64,000 bases of DNA. It comes from Gadus chalcogrammus. Taxonomy: Eukaryota; Chordata; Actinopteri; Gadiformes; Gadidae. The translations under genes were made by a program, and so were the position numbers. Under the pieces are notes generated by a model. The model was not told the DNA's origin, made no database searches, and saw only the letters and a list, made by a program, of their open reading frames with translations. Positions 12,060 through 24,418 of this stretch are shown piece after piece. Where the stretch lies: NCBI RefSeq assembly GCF_026213295.1, contig NC_079427.1:28165746-28229745 (forward strand), written 5' to 3'. Position 1 is the stretch's first letter, and every line of letters begins with the position of its first letter.

Positions 12060-13000
12060 ACTGAAAAGGTGAGCTTATTGTTAAGAGATATTGATTGATA
12101 TTGATATTGTTAATATGCACATTAACGTTTGAACATCGTTACCATGGGAGTGACCGGAGTTGTCAGAACGCTTAATAAAGTTTGACTTTATCTGACTGTT
12201 TTGTTGACATTCTCTATAGCGTAGCTCGGTCTTGTCGATGCATAACGCAACCCCAGTCAAACGTTTGACTGCAGTATCTTCTATTCTATGCGCCTAATAA
12301 TCCGGTGCGCCCTATATATGAAAACAGTTCTAAAATAGGCCATTCATTAAAGGTGCGCCTTATAATCCGGTGTGCCTTATAGTACGGAAAATACGGTAGT
12401 CCTCGTTTGTATTTCTTTCGAAATGGTGAACTTTTGCATGGAGCCATCTTCTATGTCAGATCCAGTACCCTCCGCCAATGTACTTCAGTTTTATCAACAG
12501 CCTCTGTTATCTTAGCTTCAGACGCTGTGGATGTTAGTTTCTGCTGGTGAAGTCCCACCCACTGGCACTGCTCTAATAGGTCTGTAGCGTCAGTGGGTCC
12601 CACCCGCTAGAGGGGGGTGGGACTAGTGGTTGTAGTCTTACGAGAATCATCTCCTCTTACACTTCCTGTTTTCTTGTATGCAAAAATCGTCATATTGCGT
12701 CATAAAAAACAGGAAGTGTTGGAGATCGATACGGATCTCTCCAGAAAATAAGGGAATGATGCTAGACCATTCAAAAATATGCGGGGGGGTTCTAAAAATA
12801 CAAAGCTTATGTGAAATGGGTGAAGTTTCCCTTTAAGGAGATGTGTGAAATGGTCAATGTCAGGTATGATAGGGTACTTGAGGCGAACGTGAGGGTCAAC
12901 AATGAGGAGGAAGGTTTGTAGGAAACTAAAATTGAGTCAACCAGACAGGAAAGTCTAAACTGTATTCATTACTCTAAATGGTTTCCCTCTGTCATTGTCA
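12060..13000. other. Non-coding interior of the 7.7-kb transposon
   Basis: No domain is seen. The segment includes AATCCGGTGCGCCCTATA and GGTGTGCCTTATAGTACGG, which look like terminal repeats of short elements (about 12290-12395). It also includes a CCCACCC-rich inverted pair near 12540-12620. Confidence 0.35.
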
Positions 13001-13002
13001 GA

Positions 13003-13686
13003 TTCAGTTGAAAGTGACGGTGCAAATACAGCTGCCAATGAGGGTATGTATTTTAGGCTTAAATTATTTTTCTCCCAGTAGCAGCTACCTACTATTCTGC
13101 AACCCAAAGCCTATTGATGTGTTGCACATTAAGATGAAAGCCTGCCACACTTGTTGTTCTGATTCCCTTGATCAAGGAAGGAATCCAAATACTAACTCAT
13201 CAAATTGTATGTAGCTAAATTAAAAATGATTACTCATAGAGAATAGGTACGTTTGCTGCTCAGTTCTGAATTTTTAAAGCATTGTCGTGTGCTAAATGTA
13301 CATTATATTTTATTGTTGTTCGATTCTCTGGAAAGTGATAATGACAATCACTCTGAAAGTGCCAGTGATGGTAAGTATCTCATTATTCTTATTCTCAGAT
13401 TAGGCTACACTGCAGCCTCCACCTCACATTGGTTTTGAGTTGGACAGACTAAAGCCCATTACTAATTACAAATCAAGTGTATTTAATCAATTATGATTCC
13501 AAATGAATGCAATCTTATATCAGAATGATGTCATAAGTGCATTTGTTGTACTAAATGTGTTCCTCTATATTGCTCTAAGACTCACTTGAACACGATCCTG
13601 AAAATGACCCGGAATACACACCTGTCATGAAGGTGAGTAACTTATTGTCAATTTGTTTTTTTTACATTTCTGTCAGCTACTAATGG

Positions 13687-13781
<95 letters not shown>

Positions 13782-15742
13782 ACAGCAATGCCAAACTTTA
13801 ATGCATGCCTACACACTGACACACATGCTTCCACATGCTAAGAAACCATTTAAGAGAAATGTGAATTTGTGAAACATGTTTTCTTTTGTTTTTCTTTTAT
13901 TCATATGAAGATGCTGTTGATGTTGATGTTGCTGTTGACCGGGGAAGGTCAAGAAAGAGGGCCAACCCAGACGCTTGGAAGGGTAACATTCAGAAAAGGA
14001 GAAGAATGAGGGGCCAATCATATCTTGGACGGAAAAAAAAAGGATTCATCAACATAGAAGAAAGAAAAATGGAGGGGCGGTGCCTGGCTGAGGCCTGCCG
14101 GAAATCCAGCAAACTACACTGCACCGAAATCAATGAAGGGAAGAGGGAAAAAATATTCAAGTCTTTTTGGGGAAATTGGACTGGAAAGAAAGGAAAATCT
14201 ACGTGAAGTCACTGGTGGAGGTGAGTGATGTCAAGCGGCGCCGGACAGAAGCGGTTCAGTCTCGGAGGTCAGCATCTCTCTGTTGTTTTTTATGTGTTGA
14301 TGGTAAAAGGCTCAGAGTTTGTCAGCGGATGTTCCTGTCGACCCTTGGCATCAAGCAGTGGAGTGTTCTAAAATGGGTTGGAAGAAGAGATGAAAGTCCT
14401 GAGAAGACGGCAAGAGTGAGGGTGAGGACAGAGGAGCGAGACTTCCTAAAGTCCTTTCTTCTTGAACTGCCGAAAGTACCATCGCACTACTGTAGGTCCT
14501 CCTCTTCCAAGATGTACCTGGAGCCTTTATTCAAATCAATCAATCATCTCCACTCACAATATAAGCAGACATGTGCAGCCAACGGCATCCAGGCTCTGTC
14601 AAGACAAGTGTTCAGTAACACCTTTAAAGAATTAAATCTGTCATTGTTCCATCCAAAAAAAGATCAGTGTGACACTTACTGTGCCTTCAAAGCCGGGAAC
14701 ATCGAGGCTGCTGTGTGGGAGGAACACTGCGTTAAGAAGGACGAGGCACGAGCAGAAAAGGATAGGGACAAGCAACTTGCAAATAACACCACCTCGGTTG
14801 CATGCATGGATCTGCAGGGCCTTCTCCTCTGCCCAAAGCTTCAAGCGTTTTGCCCTCTACTTCAAAATGAAGCTTGGTGTCCATAATTTTACCATCTACA
14901 ATATGGCATCACATGAAGCGACAAATTACCTTTGGCATGAGGGTGAGGGGGGGGTCTCTGCCAATGAGTTTGCCTCCTGCATTGTGGACTATCTTGAAAC
15001 ACACCTCACTCACACTGAATTCATTCTTTGGAGTGATGGGTGTGGTTATCAAAATCGAAACCTGGTCCTGAGCAATGCCCTCTTAAAGTTTGCCACTGAA
15101 AGAAAAAAGCAAGTGACGCAGAAGTACCTTCAAAGAGGCCACACACAGATGGAATGTGACTCTGTGCACAGTGTGATCGAAAGAAAGTTGAGGAACCGAG
15201 ATGTACACGTTCCAGCTGAGTATGCTGCAGTCATTCGGGGAGCTCGTTCAACTCCAAAACCATACGAGCTGAAGTATGTTGATTACAGCTTTTTCCAAGA
15301 CTTCAGCAAAGTGAAAATCTGCAAGTCAATTCGACCTGGTAGCAAAGCAGGCGATCCTACGGTGCATGACCTCCGAGCAGTCAGGTCTGTACAGACTACT
15401 TTTTCATACATGAAATATTAGCCACATCATATTAAAATATTTTGTTTCATAAATCTAAACTTGCTTTTGGTTCCCTCCTATTCTCTGTTCCCCGACACCC
15501 CTCTTTCCTTTCATCTCTCTATTAGATACAATGTGGACGGCAGTATGGAGTTCAAATTACTCCACTCCGACAACTGGCAACCCTTCACATCCCCATCCCT
15601 GAGGAAGGCGTGTGTCAGCGTGGCCCCACTCTATACATCCCCCCAGAAAATTAAAGCACTGAAGTTCAAGCACCTTCAAGAACTGAAACATGTCTTACCG
15701 AAGGACTTTCATCCATTTTATGATGCACTTGACCATGAGTGA
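13003..15742 (+). pseudogene. Transposase-like gene with introns and one frameshift
   Basis: Small acidic exons (about 13003-13042, 13333-13371, 13581-13631) each end in a GT donor. The main exon runs from about 13908 to 15384, and a last exon covers 15526-15742 in phase. Conserved blocks are MDLQGLLLCP, LGVHNFTIYN, LWHEGEGG, ILWSDGCGYQNRN and RGHTQMECDSVHSVIER. Such D-rich blocks (MDLQG, SDGCGYQN, ECDSVH) suggest an RNase H-like DDE/D transposase. The same blocks occur in the relic at 54871-56218. The superfamily is uncertain and Sola is one candidate. The frame shifts near 14845, between LLLCPKLQ and the next block, so this copy is inactive unless that is a sequencing error. Confidence 0.6.
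13688..13780. repeat. CA microsatellite
   Basis: About 46 uninterrupted CA dinucleotides, lying in an intron of the transposase-like gene. Confidence 0.97.
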
Positions 15743-18604
15743 TGGTCAGCTCAAATAGCACAAACAATAACATACACACCACTATTAAACATTATTTATT
15801 TATTTATTAATAAAAGCCAGTGTGGTTTTTCTGACTACCTATATACATGTCTTATTGATTAATGTATTAATGAAATGTTATATTTATTGAGTATTGACAA
15901 GTAATTGTTTATGTGCATGTTTGAAAACGACTTGGTTTTATCTGTTGAACTCTTGGAATTCCTATCTGCCAATCTGTCAGGAAAGACATGATTAAAATCT
16001 TGCATTTAGGCAAGTTGCTATTTTATAATTCCACCTGTAGTAGCAGTAGTGAGTCTAATTAGCCGTAACTGCTTAAACAGGAACGGGCTAGTTGGAGTTT
16101 AGTGAAATGGCAGCTTCATTTTTCCTTTTCTTTTCTGCAATACAGTGCCAAATAAATATTCTTTTGATGATAGCCTGGTGAGACAATAGCTTTTCTTTAC
16201 AGTAGGCCTAACTTTATCTCAAGAAAAAGTTTTCCCCTTGTCGCCTGAGACGTAGGTCAAGGAGTGGAGGAGTGACACAATTACGGTAGGTCTAACGTTA
16301 CAACCTCTGTATAGCTTGTTAGTGTACTGATTCATTATCGCTTCATAGTTAGCAGGAGACATAAATATGAAGGGACAATGAATCAGTACACTGATTTTCA
16401 TACTGACAAGATTAATAGGCTATGCTCAGTTTATTAAATAGCCTTAGGTTGGACGTAGGCTATTTAATAAATTTAGCGTAGCCTATTCATCTGTCAGTAT
16501 GAAACGCGACTTGCCCATTCATGATCGGAAGAACGCGTATCGACCACCGTTACTGTAAAATATGCACGTATGTCCATTTAAACTCGATTTTGGTAAAATG
16601 TGAACTATACCATCACACTGGCAATATTACGACTACATTTAAAGACGACGTACCAAGTATGACAACGCTACGTTCAACTGCTTTGAAATTAGGGTGTTTT
16701 TTTCATTTCCTGAAAAGTAACCGTTTTGGATATACGCGAGTTTCATCGGACAGCGACGATATACAGCTTTTAACAGCTTTTCACATGGCATAGAAACACA
16801 CTAACTCATAACTAATGCTGTTGCCTTAAGTAAATGACCTAAATGGTTCATGGCATGCTTTGGAGAAAATGTGCTCATTATGTTTGTATTCTCCATAGGA
16901 TTCCAGAAGTTTGGCATCTCCCTCAGCCAATTGCCTAATGCAAAGCTCTTTGATGACTCCAAAACTGAGGTTGACCATGAGGTGTTTGAAGAAGTGATCG
17001 GTGCAAATACTGGTGTTTATGAGCTATCCATTGATGGTGTCTCTGAAGGTTTGTATTGTCTAATCAATGTCATGTTGTTGTGTTTTTTTCAGGCTGATAT
17101 AGATGCTATTGAATTATTTTTTTTGTTGATAATTGGCAGTGGGGACACAGGATTATACTGCATTAATAATGTTAAATGTCTAAATAGGACATGGGTAGAA
17201 CAGATTACCCAACCTGTATGTCCTAGGGTACTCTTTCTCTTTGGGTTGTTTTTAGGAGACCTTGGAGGTGCTCTTTTACCTGTTTGGATGCAAATGGTTC
17301 TCAAACTTTACGTAAAATATTGCTATACAGGTTTTGTTTCTGAGGCACCAGCTGTTGGCCAGTCGACACCAGCTGTCGACACCAGCTGTAAGTCAAGAGG
17401 ACCCTGATACTGACTGTCATTCTGAGCGATGAAAGTCCCCAGGGGAAACGGTCCAGACCAAATAGGTCTGATGCCCATGCTGTAAGTATCTTTTTTTGTG
17501 GCATATTGGCTCGAAATTATTCAACCGTGTCCTGGCCTATTGAGCCATTTGTCTCAGAACACCAACATACCTAGAGAAAGTTCCCAAATGAAAGATAATT
17601 CATGGCCTGTTGCCAGTTATATTTGCCCAACACAGTAATCTGATGGCAACTGGCAGTTGCTCTTAATTAATGCGCAAAAGCCTCCTGGATCCATTCACTT
17701 CAAGTTTAGCGTCATGTGCTCGCAAATAAGCATTTATCAGCAAGTCCTCCATCCTGCTGTCTTGAGTTTTGCTGAAAATGTGTGTGTGGTAGTCATGTGC
17801 AATGACTGCTGCAGGCTAAAATAAGAGCTCCATCTTATTGTTGTTTTCCTAGTTGGTTGACGAAATACTTCGCAAGAAACCTGGTGGTGATAATGTCATT
17901 AGGGAGTATGACAGAACAAAAATGTTATCAGACAGTACACGGCGGAAAACGGTGAACATTCTAGTAGCTGAAATGATGGAGAAGCATGGGTGAGTGTCAT
18001 GAGTATTGAACACAGAATCTCTTCTTAGGCTATGCTAAGTATGTGATTAATAAGACAGAATGTTTGTTTCCTCAGAAAAATGCCACCACGCCATATAAGA
18101 GAAATGCATGCACAGGGAATTATTGAGCTCTTTCCATACCTGAGGGATCCCCAAGCCAAACATGGCTATGTAAGTTGTTTGACATTTGTGCACCCCCAAC
18201 ACACAAACTCGTCCATACATATTACTCACTTGTTGACCCTTCATCTTTTTGCAGCTCTGAACAGCCTTTTAAGCTTTTGTTTCACCGATAGGAACTTTAC
18301 TATGATTCCCAGAGCGGCCAGGGTTACCTCAGTTGGCGAATAAAGACGGTCCAGAGAAACAACTCGCACAATCTCCATCAAGACATTTGATGGAGGTCAA
18401 ATGTCTTGCAGACACCTCACAACACTCTGATGAAGACTGCGTCAATGCAATCTCCCTGATGAAGCATAGTGTTGATGAAGAAACAGTCAAGCAGAAAATG
18501 AGGAGTACCTTTCGGTATCGAAGGAATATGGTTGAAGATCCTGAAAGATGTGGCGATGTCCTGGCAGAATACCCACGTTTTAAAGATGTGAAAGGCCTAG
18601 TAAG

Positions 18605-19765
18605 TAGGGCTGGGCGATATATCGAATATATGCGATGTATCGCGAGATGTTCTCCAGGCGATGTATAAAATGCTCCTGTCGCGAACATCGAATACAAATT
18701 GGCACGTAATATGTTTATTTTTGCCGCCGCCGGCATACTCGTTGTGTTCCCTTCTCTCGCTCTTTCCTGTGGCTCTCTGCCTCAGACTCATATGCATTAA
18801 ACACACTCACTCCCCCCGCGAGATTCTAGGATTCTACGCGCGTGTGTGACGGTCGCGTGTGTGACGTCACACACGCGACCGGTGAGTGAGAACAGCGACC
18901 GGTCACTCATCTCCTACCGTTGAGTGAGAACAGCGAGAGAGAGAGAGAAAAGATGATGGAAACAGAGGATTTGGTTTAAAAAAAAGAATAGTACAGGATC
19001 CGTCGTCTGGCAGTGGTTTGGCTACCGAAAGGAAGATGTGGAATAAAAAACGGTGTTATGTAAAATATGCCGCAAAACCATTGCCACGAGATCAAGCAGC
19101 ACCACAAATTTATTTCACCATTTGAAATGCCACCCACTGCAAAACGAAGAATGCCAAAAACAGCGCATGGCCCAATCTCCATCCACATCAACACACAACC
19201 AGCCCAGAAGCAAATTACTTTGGCTGCGTCCTTTTCCAAAGCAGTCCCGTATGAAAAAAAAAGTCTGAAATGGAAAGAAATGACTGCCGCTGTCACACAC
19301 TACATAGCCAAAGATATGGCCCCAATAAGTGTCGTTGAAAAGCCTGGTTTCAAAAACCTCGTTAAGACGCTTGACCCTAAATATGAGTTGCCTGGTCGCA
19401 AGTTTTTTGCCGAAAAAGCTCTACCAGAGCTATACATATCAGAGAGAGAGAAGCTGGCCCACACGCTCACAGACGTGACTTTTTACGCGTCAACCACCGA
19501 TTTGTGGTCGAGCAGGACGTGTGATCCTTATTTAAGTTTCACAGTACACTACATTGCCAACTGGGAGTTGAAGAGCGCGTGCCTTCAAACAAGCTTTTTC
19601 CCGGAAGATCATACCGGCGAGATATTGGCACACGGCTTGGAGGAAGTACTGGCAGCATGGAATTTACAACAAGCCCGTCAAGTCAGCATCACCACAGATA
19701 ACGGGGCCAACATCGTTAAAGCTTGTAACCTGATTGGTTACAAGCTAAAAAAAATAAAGAAATAA
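18605..19765 (+). pseudogene. hAT transposase with BED zinc finger, C-terminally truncated
   Basis: The element starts with TAGGGCTGGGCGATAT, a typical hAT end. A BED finger is read at about 19010-19135 (VLCKICRK, then HH-L pattern FHHLKCHP). An in-frame stop lies in the first part, and the next frame starts at about 19067. It continues with WKEMTAAVTHYIAKDMAPISVVE, FYASTTDLWSS and SITTDNGANIVKAC, the ZBED-type catalytic core with its first two acidic residues. The protein ends abruptly in an AAAATAAAGAAAT tract near 19765. The last acidic residue and the dimerisation region are missing. No right end was found, so the copy is dead. Confidence 0.75.
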
Positions 19766-19991
19766 TATAAAAGAAATATGATTAGTGTTAAGTTTTAATT
19801 ACACTTGTCAGTGAAAAGTGTGACTCAATAAGTGTTATTCTTTTACACCTATTGTTGTTAAATATACACTGGAGAATTAACACTGGTGTTAGAGTAAACT
19901 TGACACTATCGGGAATGGAACCATATGTTATCCCAAACAGTGTTAAAATCAACTCTATAGGAGTAAATTTAACACTATTGAATTTACTGTG

Positions 19992-20532
19992 CAGTGTCTT
20001 CCGTTGCTAAGCGACGACATCGACAAATCATTTCTCTGCTGATCAACACTACGAATGGCCAAAAGACTTGTATGCCCCCCCCCCCCCTTAAATAAATACT
20101 ATTGCAGAATTATTTTTATTATTATTATTATTCTCATTCAACTTGAACATGTGTTTTTACAGTAGAGTGGTGGAGGGATGACGTATGTTGGCCAGCGTCG
20201 CCCTGGATTCCCTCGACAAAAAGCCAACGGGTTTTTTCATTGGATTTTGGATTATTGCAGAAACATTTGCATCTTTGAAGCACCTCCTCAAAAACTGAAA
20301 ATAAATAATAAATAAAAATAACCTTGCTCCAAAGAACGAAATGTAAACCAATGCATTCTGAATGGGAGTGTTTCTCAGATTTTTCCATGCTACACAGAAC
20401 GAAATGTAAACCCATGCAAATAAAGACTTCATGGTCATAATAATTGAAATATCATTCATCTCCTGAGTGTGTAGAGTGGTATTCTATTTTTTTCAACGGG
20501 GCTGCATCCAGTCACTTGACCGTCATGGTTGC
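19992..20532 (+). repeat. Left arm (middle part) of the fold-back element
   Basis: Matches the inverse of about 22448-22829. Shared blocks include CTTCCGTTGCTAAGCGACG, CTGATCAACACTACGAATGG, the C-run followed by TTAAATAAATACTAT, CAACTTGAACATGTGTTTTT and TTTTTTTCAACGGGGCTGCA. It is interrupted at 20532/20533 by a 1233-bp hAT-like element. Confidence 0.8.
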
Positions 20533-21765
20533 CAGGGGCGGAGTGGGGCACTAATAGCCACCGGGAGAATCCTCCCCTGCTCCCCGCACTACAGCCATCC
20601 GGAGGCACACAGAGCTTTTGGCCGTGATATTATCTATAAAATGATATTATACTATTATATGTTATATTAATATGTTATATTAATATATATGTTATATTAT
20701 ATGTTATTATTATTATTATTATATATAGAACGTTATAAGACGCTGTCATCGAGTGAGAGAGGAGAGTTGACAGAGAAGATGGCGGTTGACCTAGTTTCAA
20801 AGTTTATACCATTTATGCTCGGTAATACCGGTGTAACGTTGACACGACTACACGACTACTACTACATGTTCCAAATCTGTTAACATATTCTACATCCATT
20901 ACAATAGAAAGATCAGTTAAGTCATTAATTTGTCTGAAATATACCAACCAGCACATACACATTTGACTAGCAGCTTGTGCTAGATTAGATTAGCTCCCGC
21001 CTAGCAATAACGTCAATGCTGGAGCTCTGGCTAACTGTTTTTCTGTCAATTCACCTGCACAACTCGTTAATGCCTGACTTGAGCACTTAGATGCATCCCC
21101 CTCCAGCATCCGCTTCTTCTTTATTCTGGCCTTTTCAGCCCCTCCTTTCTCTTTTCTCTTCTTGCCTTCCATGAGTGCCACAACAAGCAAAAGAGCAACC
21201 ACAAACTTGCTCACCTTCTCTGTCTAACGCGTCTTTAGGGCCATGCCATTAGACGTGGGGCCGCTCATATATCCCCCTACATTTCCGAAAATGGACTTGA
21301 CCTGCAAGCTGTTTATTGGATAAACGCATTTCCCAATCCCAGGAGTCTTTGCTCCATTCTACGTCAATTCAAGAACAAACAAATTAAAGTAAACTGTAGT
21401 TCATATTATTTATTCATGCCCATGAAAGTTCTGTAACGCTTGAATAATGAAGAATTAAATGAAGTAAAAAAAAATAATATAAAAAAAACCATGAATGAGA
21501 CATAGAGAGTAAGCAAGTGGTATAAGTATTGGTTGGATTTTCTCGATACATATATTGTTTATATCGGGGATTTTTACGGCGTCTTGACGGGGAATAAATT
21601 ATGCTCAGGGCCGGCTTGCAGACGCCTCGCGGCCGCTCACAACTGTGGGCCGGTCCAACTGACTTCGCTGGCCGCTACACAATTGTGGGGCGGCCCACCT
21701 GAACTAGCTGGCCGGCCGGCCGACCGGGAAATCTCCCGATCGTCCCGACGGCCACTCCGCCTCTG
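20533..21765 (+). mobile_element. 1233-bp hAT-like element with 8-bp target duplication
   Basis: Ends are inverted: CAGGGGCGGAGTGG on the left and CCACTCCGCCTCTG on the right. The 8-bp repeat ATGGTTGC flanks it (20525-20532 and 21766-21773). The interior includes TTATTATTA tracts and a GC-rich block of GGCCGGCC type near 21610-21730. No transposase is seen, so it is non-autonomous. Confidence 0.85.
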
Positions 21766-21815
21766 ATGGTTGCTATGGTGGTTGCTATCGACCGCCCCCC
21801 TCTAATCCTTACATG
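21766..21815 (+). repeat. Left arm (inner part) of the fold-back element
   Basis: GGTTGCTATCGACCGCCCCCCTCTAATCCTTACATG pairs with the inverse at about 22415-22460. The centre of the hairpin lies between 21815 and 22415. Confidence 0.75.
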
Positions 21816-22414
21816 CCTCTAAAAAAGGAGGAAACTAACCTCTGTCTTATGTACATTTACTGTTGGAGGTCACGCCCCTTTTCCGGCCTTTTCGAGATAG
21901 CTAGGGATGCTAAAATGTTTACACACATTTCCCGGGACCCCGAGAACGACGCATCCGAGATTTGGAGTTCTAGCACTTAGAGAAAAAAAGTTTTCCCGAA
22001 TGGACTGTCCTTTGGACAAAGCCCCTCAGAAGTGTTGCCTGCAAGACCTAATGGTTCAGAATGTGGTGGAAAAACAGTTTTTGAGATAGGAAGGTCCTAC
22101 CGCCTTGAAATTTGAATACCTTATTCTAGGGCCTAACTGGGACCCAGGAGAAGGAATGAGGAGAAGAATCAGGCTCTCACAAATATCTATTTAATAAATT
22201 GTTTCAAATAACCCTGCCTCGTTAAATCAATGAGCTTGGTGTTTTGCTTTCAAAAATAGGTTATAGAAGAAGTCTAAACTGCAGAAAATAAAAACATCCA
22301 AGCTGCCTTTTAAGGATACCTTGGAATATCTGTCTATTTTTTAACCATCGGACCCTAGTTTACGACAAAAACAAGACAATTGACGGCAGCTCCTTTGCCG
22401 CGTGGTTTTTAGAG

Positions 22415-23634
22415 CCATGTAAGGATTAGAGGGGGGCGGTCGATAGCAACCACCATAGCAACCATGACGAGTGACTGGATGCAGCCCCGTTGAAAAAAAT
22501 AGAATACCACCCACTCAGGAGATTAATGATATTTAAATGATTATGACCATGAAGTCTTTATTTGCATGGGTTGAGGGAATCCAGGGCGACGCTCACTTCC
22601 GGGTGGGCCAACATACGTCATCCCTCCACCACTCTACTGTAAAAACACATGTTCAAGTTGAATGACAATAATAATAATAATAATTCTTCCATAGTATTTA
22701 TTTAAGGGGGGGGGGGGGGGGGGGGGCATACAAGTATTTTGGCCATTCGTAGTGTTGATCAGCAGAGAAATAATTTGTCCGCAAAGACGGTGACGTCGCT
22801 AAGCAACGGAAGACGCTGGGGTAGACAAGTCACCGGACTACTACCCATGCAAGTGAACGGAGCGTTCCACGGCATTGAGAAGACCTGTGTAATAAAGGCC
22901 TATAATATTTCTGTTTATGGCATAGATTTCTCCTCAGATAAGGCCAATAAACCAATGATAAAATAAAAATAAAAACGCTCGATCAAAGGCCCGGCCCGAG
23001 TATAGTGGTGGGAAATATCGGCCTGACCCGGCCTGCGTCGGGCTCGGGCAGAGAATCTAAACACTGACTGGAACTACTTAGCAGGTGTCTGTAGGCCTAT
23101 ATCAGGAGTTAATGCACGCCCTGCAGCCAATCAGAATACGAGTATTCCCCCAGACCGTTCACGAGTTATAATCAACCCCTACACATCAATATTAATGATA
23201 ACCCATTAAATACGGTATGATTTCTAGATGTCATGGCACGTCCGCTCGCGACACTGGACTTGCGAGGCATCGACGCAGACTTTCATTCACATAGCCAAAA
23301 ACAAGAGAATAGATGGCTAGATAAAATAAACATCAAAACATACAATTCTAAAAAGAACAGATGAAGCAGCTACCCTTTTTTCCTTCGCGGTTTGCCTACA
23401 GAGCAGCGCACCTGCATTTAATATATCCGTGTGTTGTCACAATTTCTCAGAATCAAAGGTGAAAGTAGAAACGGGTGGCCAAAAGCTGTCACATTGTTAG
23501 TTATCACAGACAATTTTAAGTAGAAACGGGTTGCTAAAAGCTGTCATTTGTTAGTTATCACAGACAATTTTCAACAATGAATGATCTGTACGGTGCTCCT
23601 TAAGGGACATTAGGGAGAACGCTCGCGGACAGAA
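22415..23634 (-). repeat. Right arm of the fold-back element, uninterrupted
   Basis: This is the inverse of the three left-arm pieces in order and carries no insertion. It therefore serves as the reference for placing breakpoints on the left. It contains a long G run (about 22707-22726) and AATAATAAT. A related fragment with the same centre lies at 59320-59745. Confidence 0.8.
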
Positions 23635-24025
23635 CCGTTTCTCAATTTGCGTTCTTTTTTGTATTTGTGTGCTTGCGTTCTTGTGAAACGTCATCAGTCG
23701 TAGCCCAAGTACTGTTCCAATTCAAAGTACGCATCAGGCCAAGTACTGTTGTAAAACCCGGAAGTGCTCTTGATGCGTTCTTAATTTGGCCGAAATATCG
23801 AGCCTGAATCGATGGTGACTTGTGTAGACTTGGGACCGTTAAATATCCCAGGATGCATTTCGCATTCCTGTTTTAAAATATCAGTGTGTAAGCTATAAAA
23901 TAGGCTATATGGGAACATTTTAAAAGTATAACAAAGTGGGAGGCCTTTTCAACATATTTACATAGCCTACTATTATTTTAAAATGAAAGAGGGGTTTGTA
24001 ATTTGTTTATATTGTATAAGTCGCT

Positions 24026-24098
24026 GATGAAGAGAAACTTCTCTCGCGGACACGTCGGACAACGAAATATTTGATTTAATCTTAAAGCATGATCATGG
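24026..24098. repeat. 73-bp block repeated at 62722-62795
   Basis: TGATGAAGAGAAACTTCTCTCGCGGACACGTCGGAC followed by AACGAAATATTTGATTTAATC is almost identical at both places. The first part is a near-palindrome (AGAGAAACTTCTCT). No boundaries or function are recognised. Confidence 0.75.
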
Positions 24099-24418
24099 GA
24101 AAAGTACTGGCAGCAAAGTTACCAAGGATACATTCAGCGAGACAATAGATGAACAAGATTATTATAGGATAACGTTTTCATTGTGGGTAGGGAGTGGGAG
24201 TGACCTAAGGCCAAGTACATTTGTAATACAATAGGTGGAAATTGGACATGTCTGCATGTCTCTAAGACATGGCTGTAAACAAGTTTACACAACAAAGAAG
24301 TCAGTCGATTGGCCAGGGCCTCGTTTCCCGAAAGCGTCGTTAGCCTAAGTGGATCATGAAGTGCGTCGAAAGGGCATCGTAGAGTTGTCACCGCGTTTCC
24401 CGAAAGCATCATTGGTAA

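Larger units (their letters stand above)
9101..16762 (+). mobile_element. 7.7-kb autonomous-type DNA transposon copy
   Basis: The terminal repeats match well: ATATCGTCGCTGTCCGATGA at 9101, and the same sequence inverted at about 16743-16762, continuing with CGCGTAT and TCCA. The flanks allow a TA duplication, but that is not decisive. The interior carries a multi-exon transposase-like gene (13000-15742), a pogo-like fragment and several smaller insertions (9489-10888, 9504-9812). It lies wholly within an intron of the gene relic at 8857-18600, so it need not have disrupted that gene's product. Confidence 0.7.
8857..18600 (+). pseudogene. Multi-exon gene relic of a repeated teleost gene family
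   Basis: A leader exon probably ends near 8118 at AAAG before GTGAGT. Coding exons fit at 8857-8949 (ATG at 8868, GC donor), 16899-17048, 17331-17481, 17853-17989, 18076-18169 and 18292 to about 18600. Junctions between exons 1 and 2, 2 and 3, and in the last three are in phase. Recognisable blocks are EYDRTKMLSDSTRR, NILVAEMMEKHG, IIELFPYLRDP and, in the last exon, ISLMKHSVDE and FPRF-like YPRFKDVKGL. I know this pattern from uncharacterised multi-copy teleost proteins, but not a function. Frameshifts near 17400-17430 and near 18345 break the frame, and an hAT copy at 18605 cuts the last exon. A 7.7-kb transposon sits in the first coding intron. Confidence 0.6.
7863..19991 (+). mobile_element. 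12.1-kb DNA element inserted in the fold-back arm
   Basis: Comparison with the uninterrupted right arm places the breakpoints near 7862 and 19992. The ends are related: the left begins CACAGTAAAATT and the right reads CACAGTAAATTC on the opposite strand. The flanks share only CA, so a 2-bp target duplication is possible. The right end also carries repeats of AGTGTTA and TTAACAC type (about 19780-19990). Inside are a split multi-exon gene relic (8100-18600), a second transposon in its intron (9101-16762) and a truncated hAT transposase (18605-19765). The superfamily is not identified. Confidence 0.6.

Noticed and set aside
13653..13841. Reading frame of repeated His-Thr
   Set aside because: It is a translation of the CA microsatellite. 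The same applies to the frame at 50779-50997.
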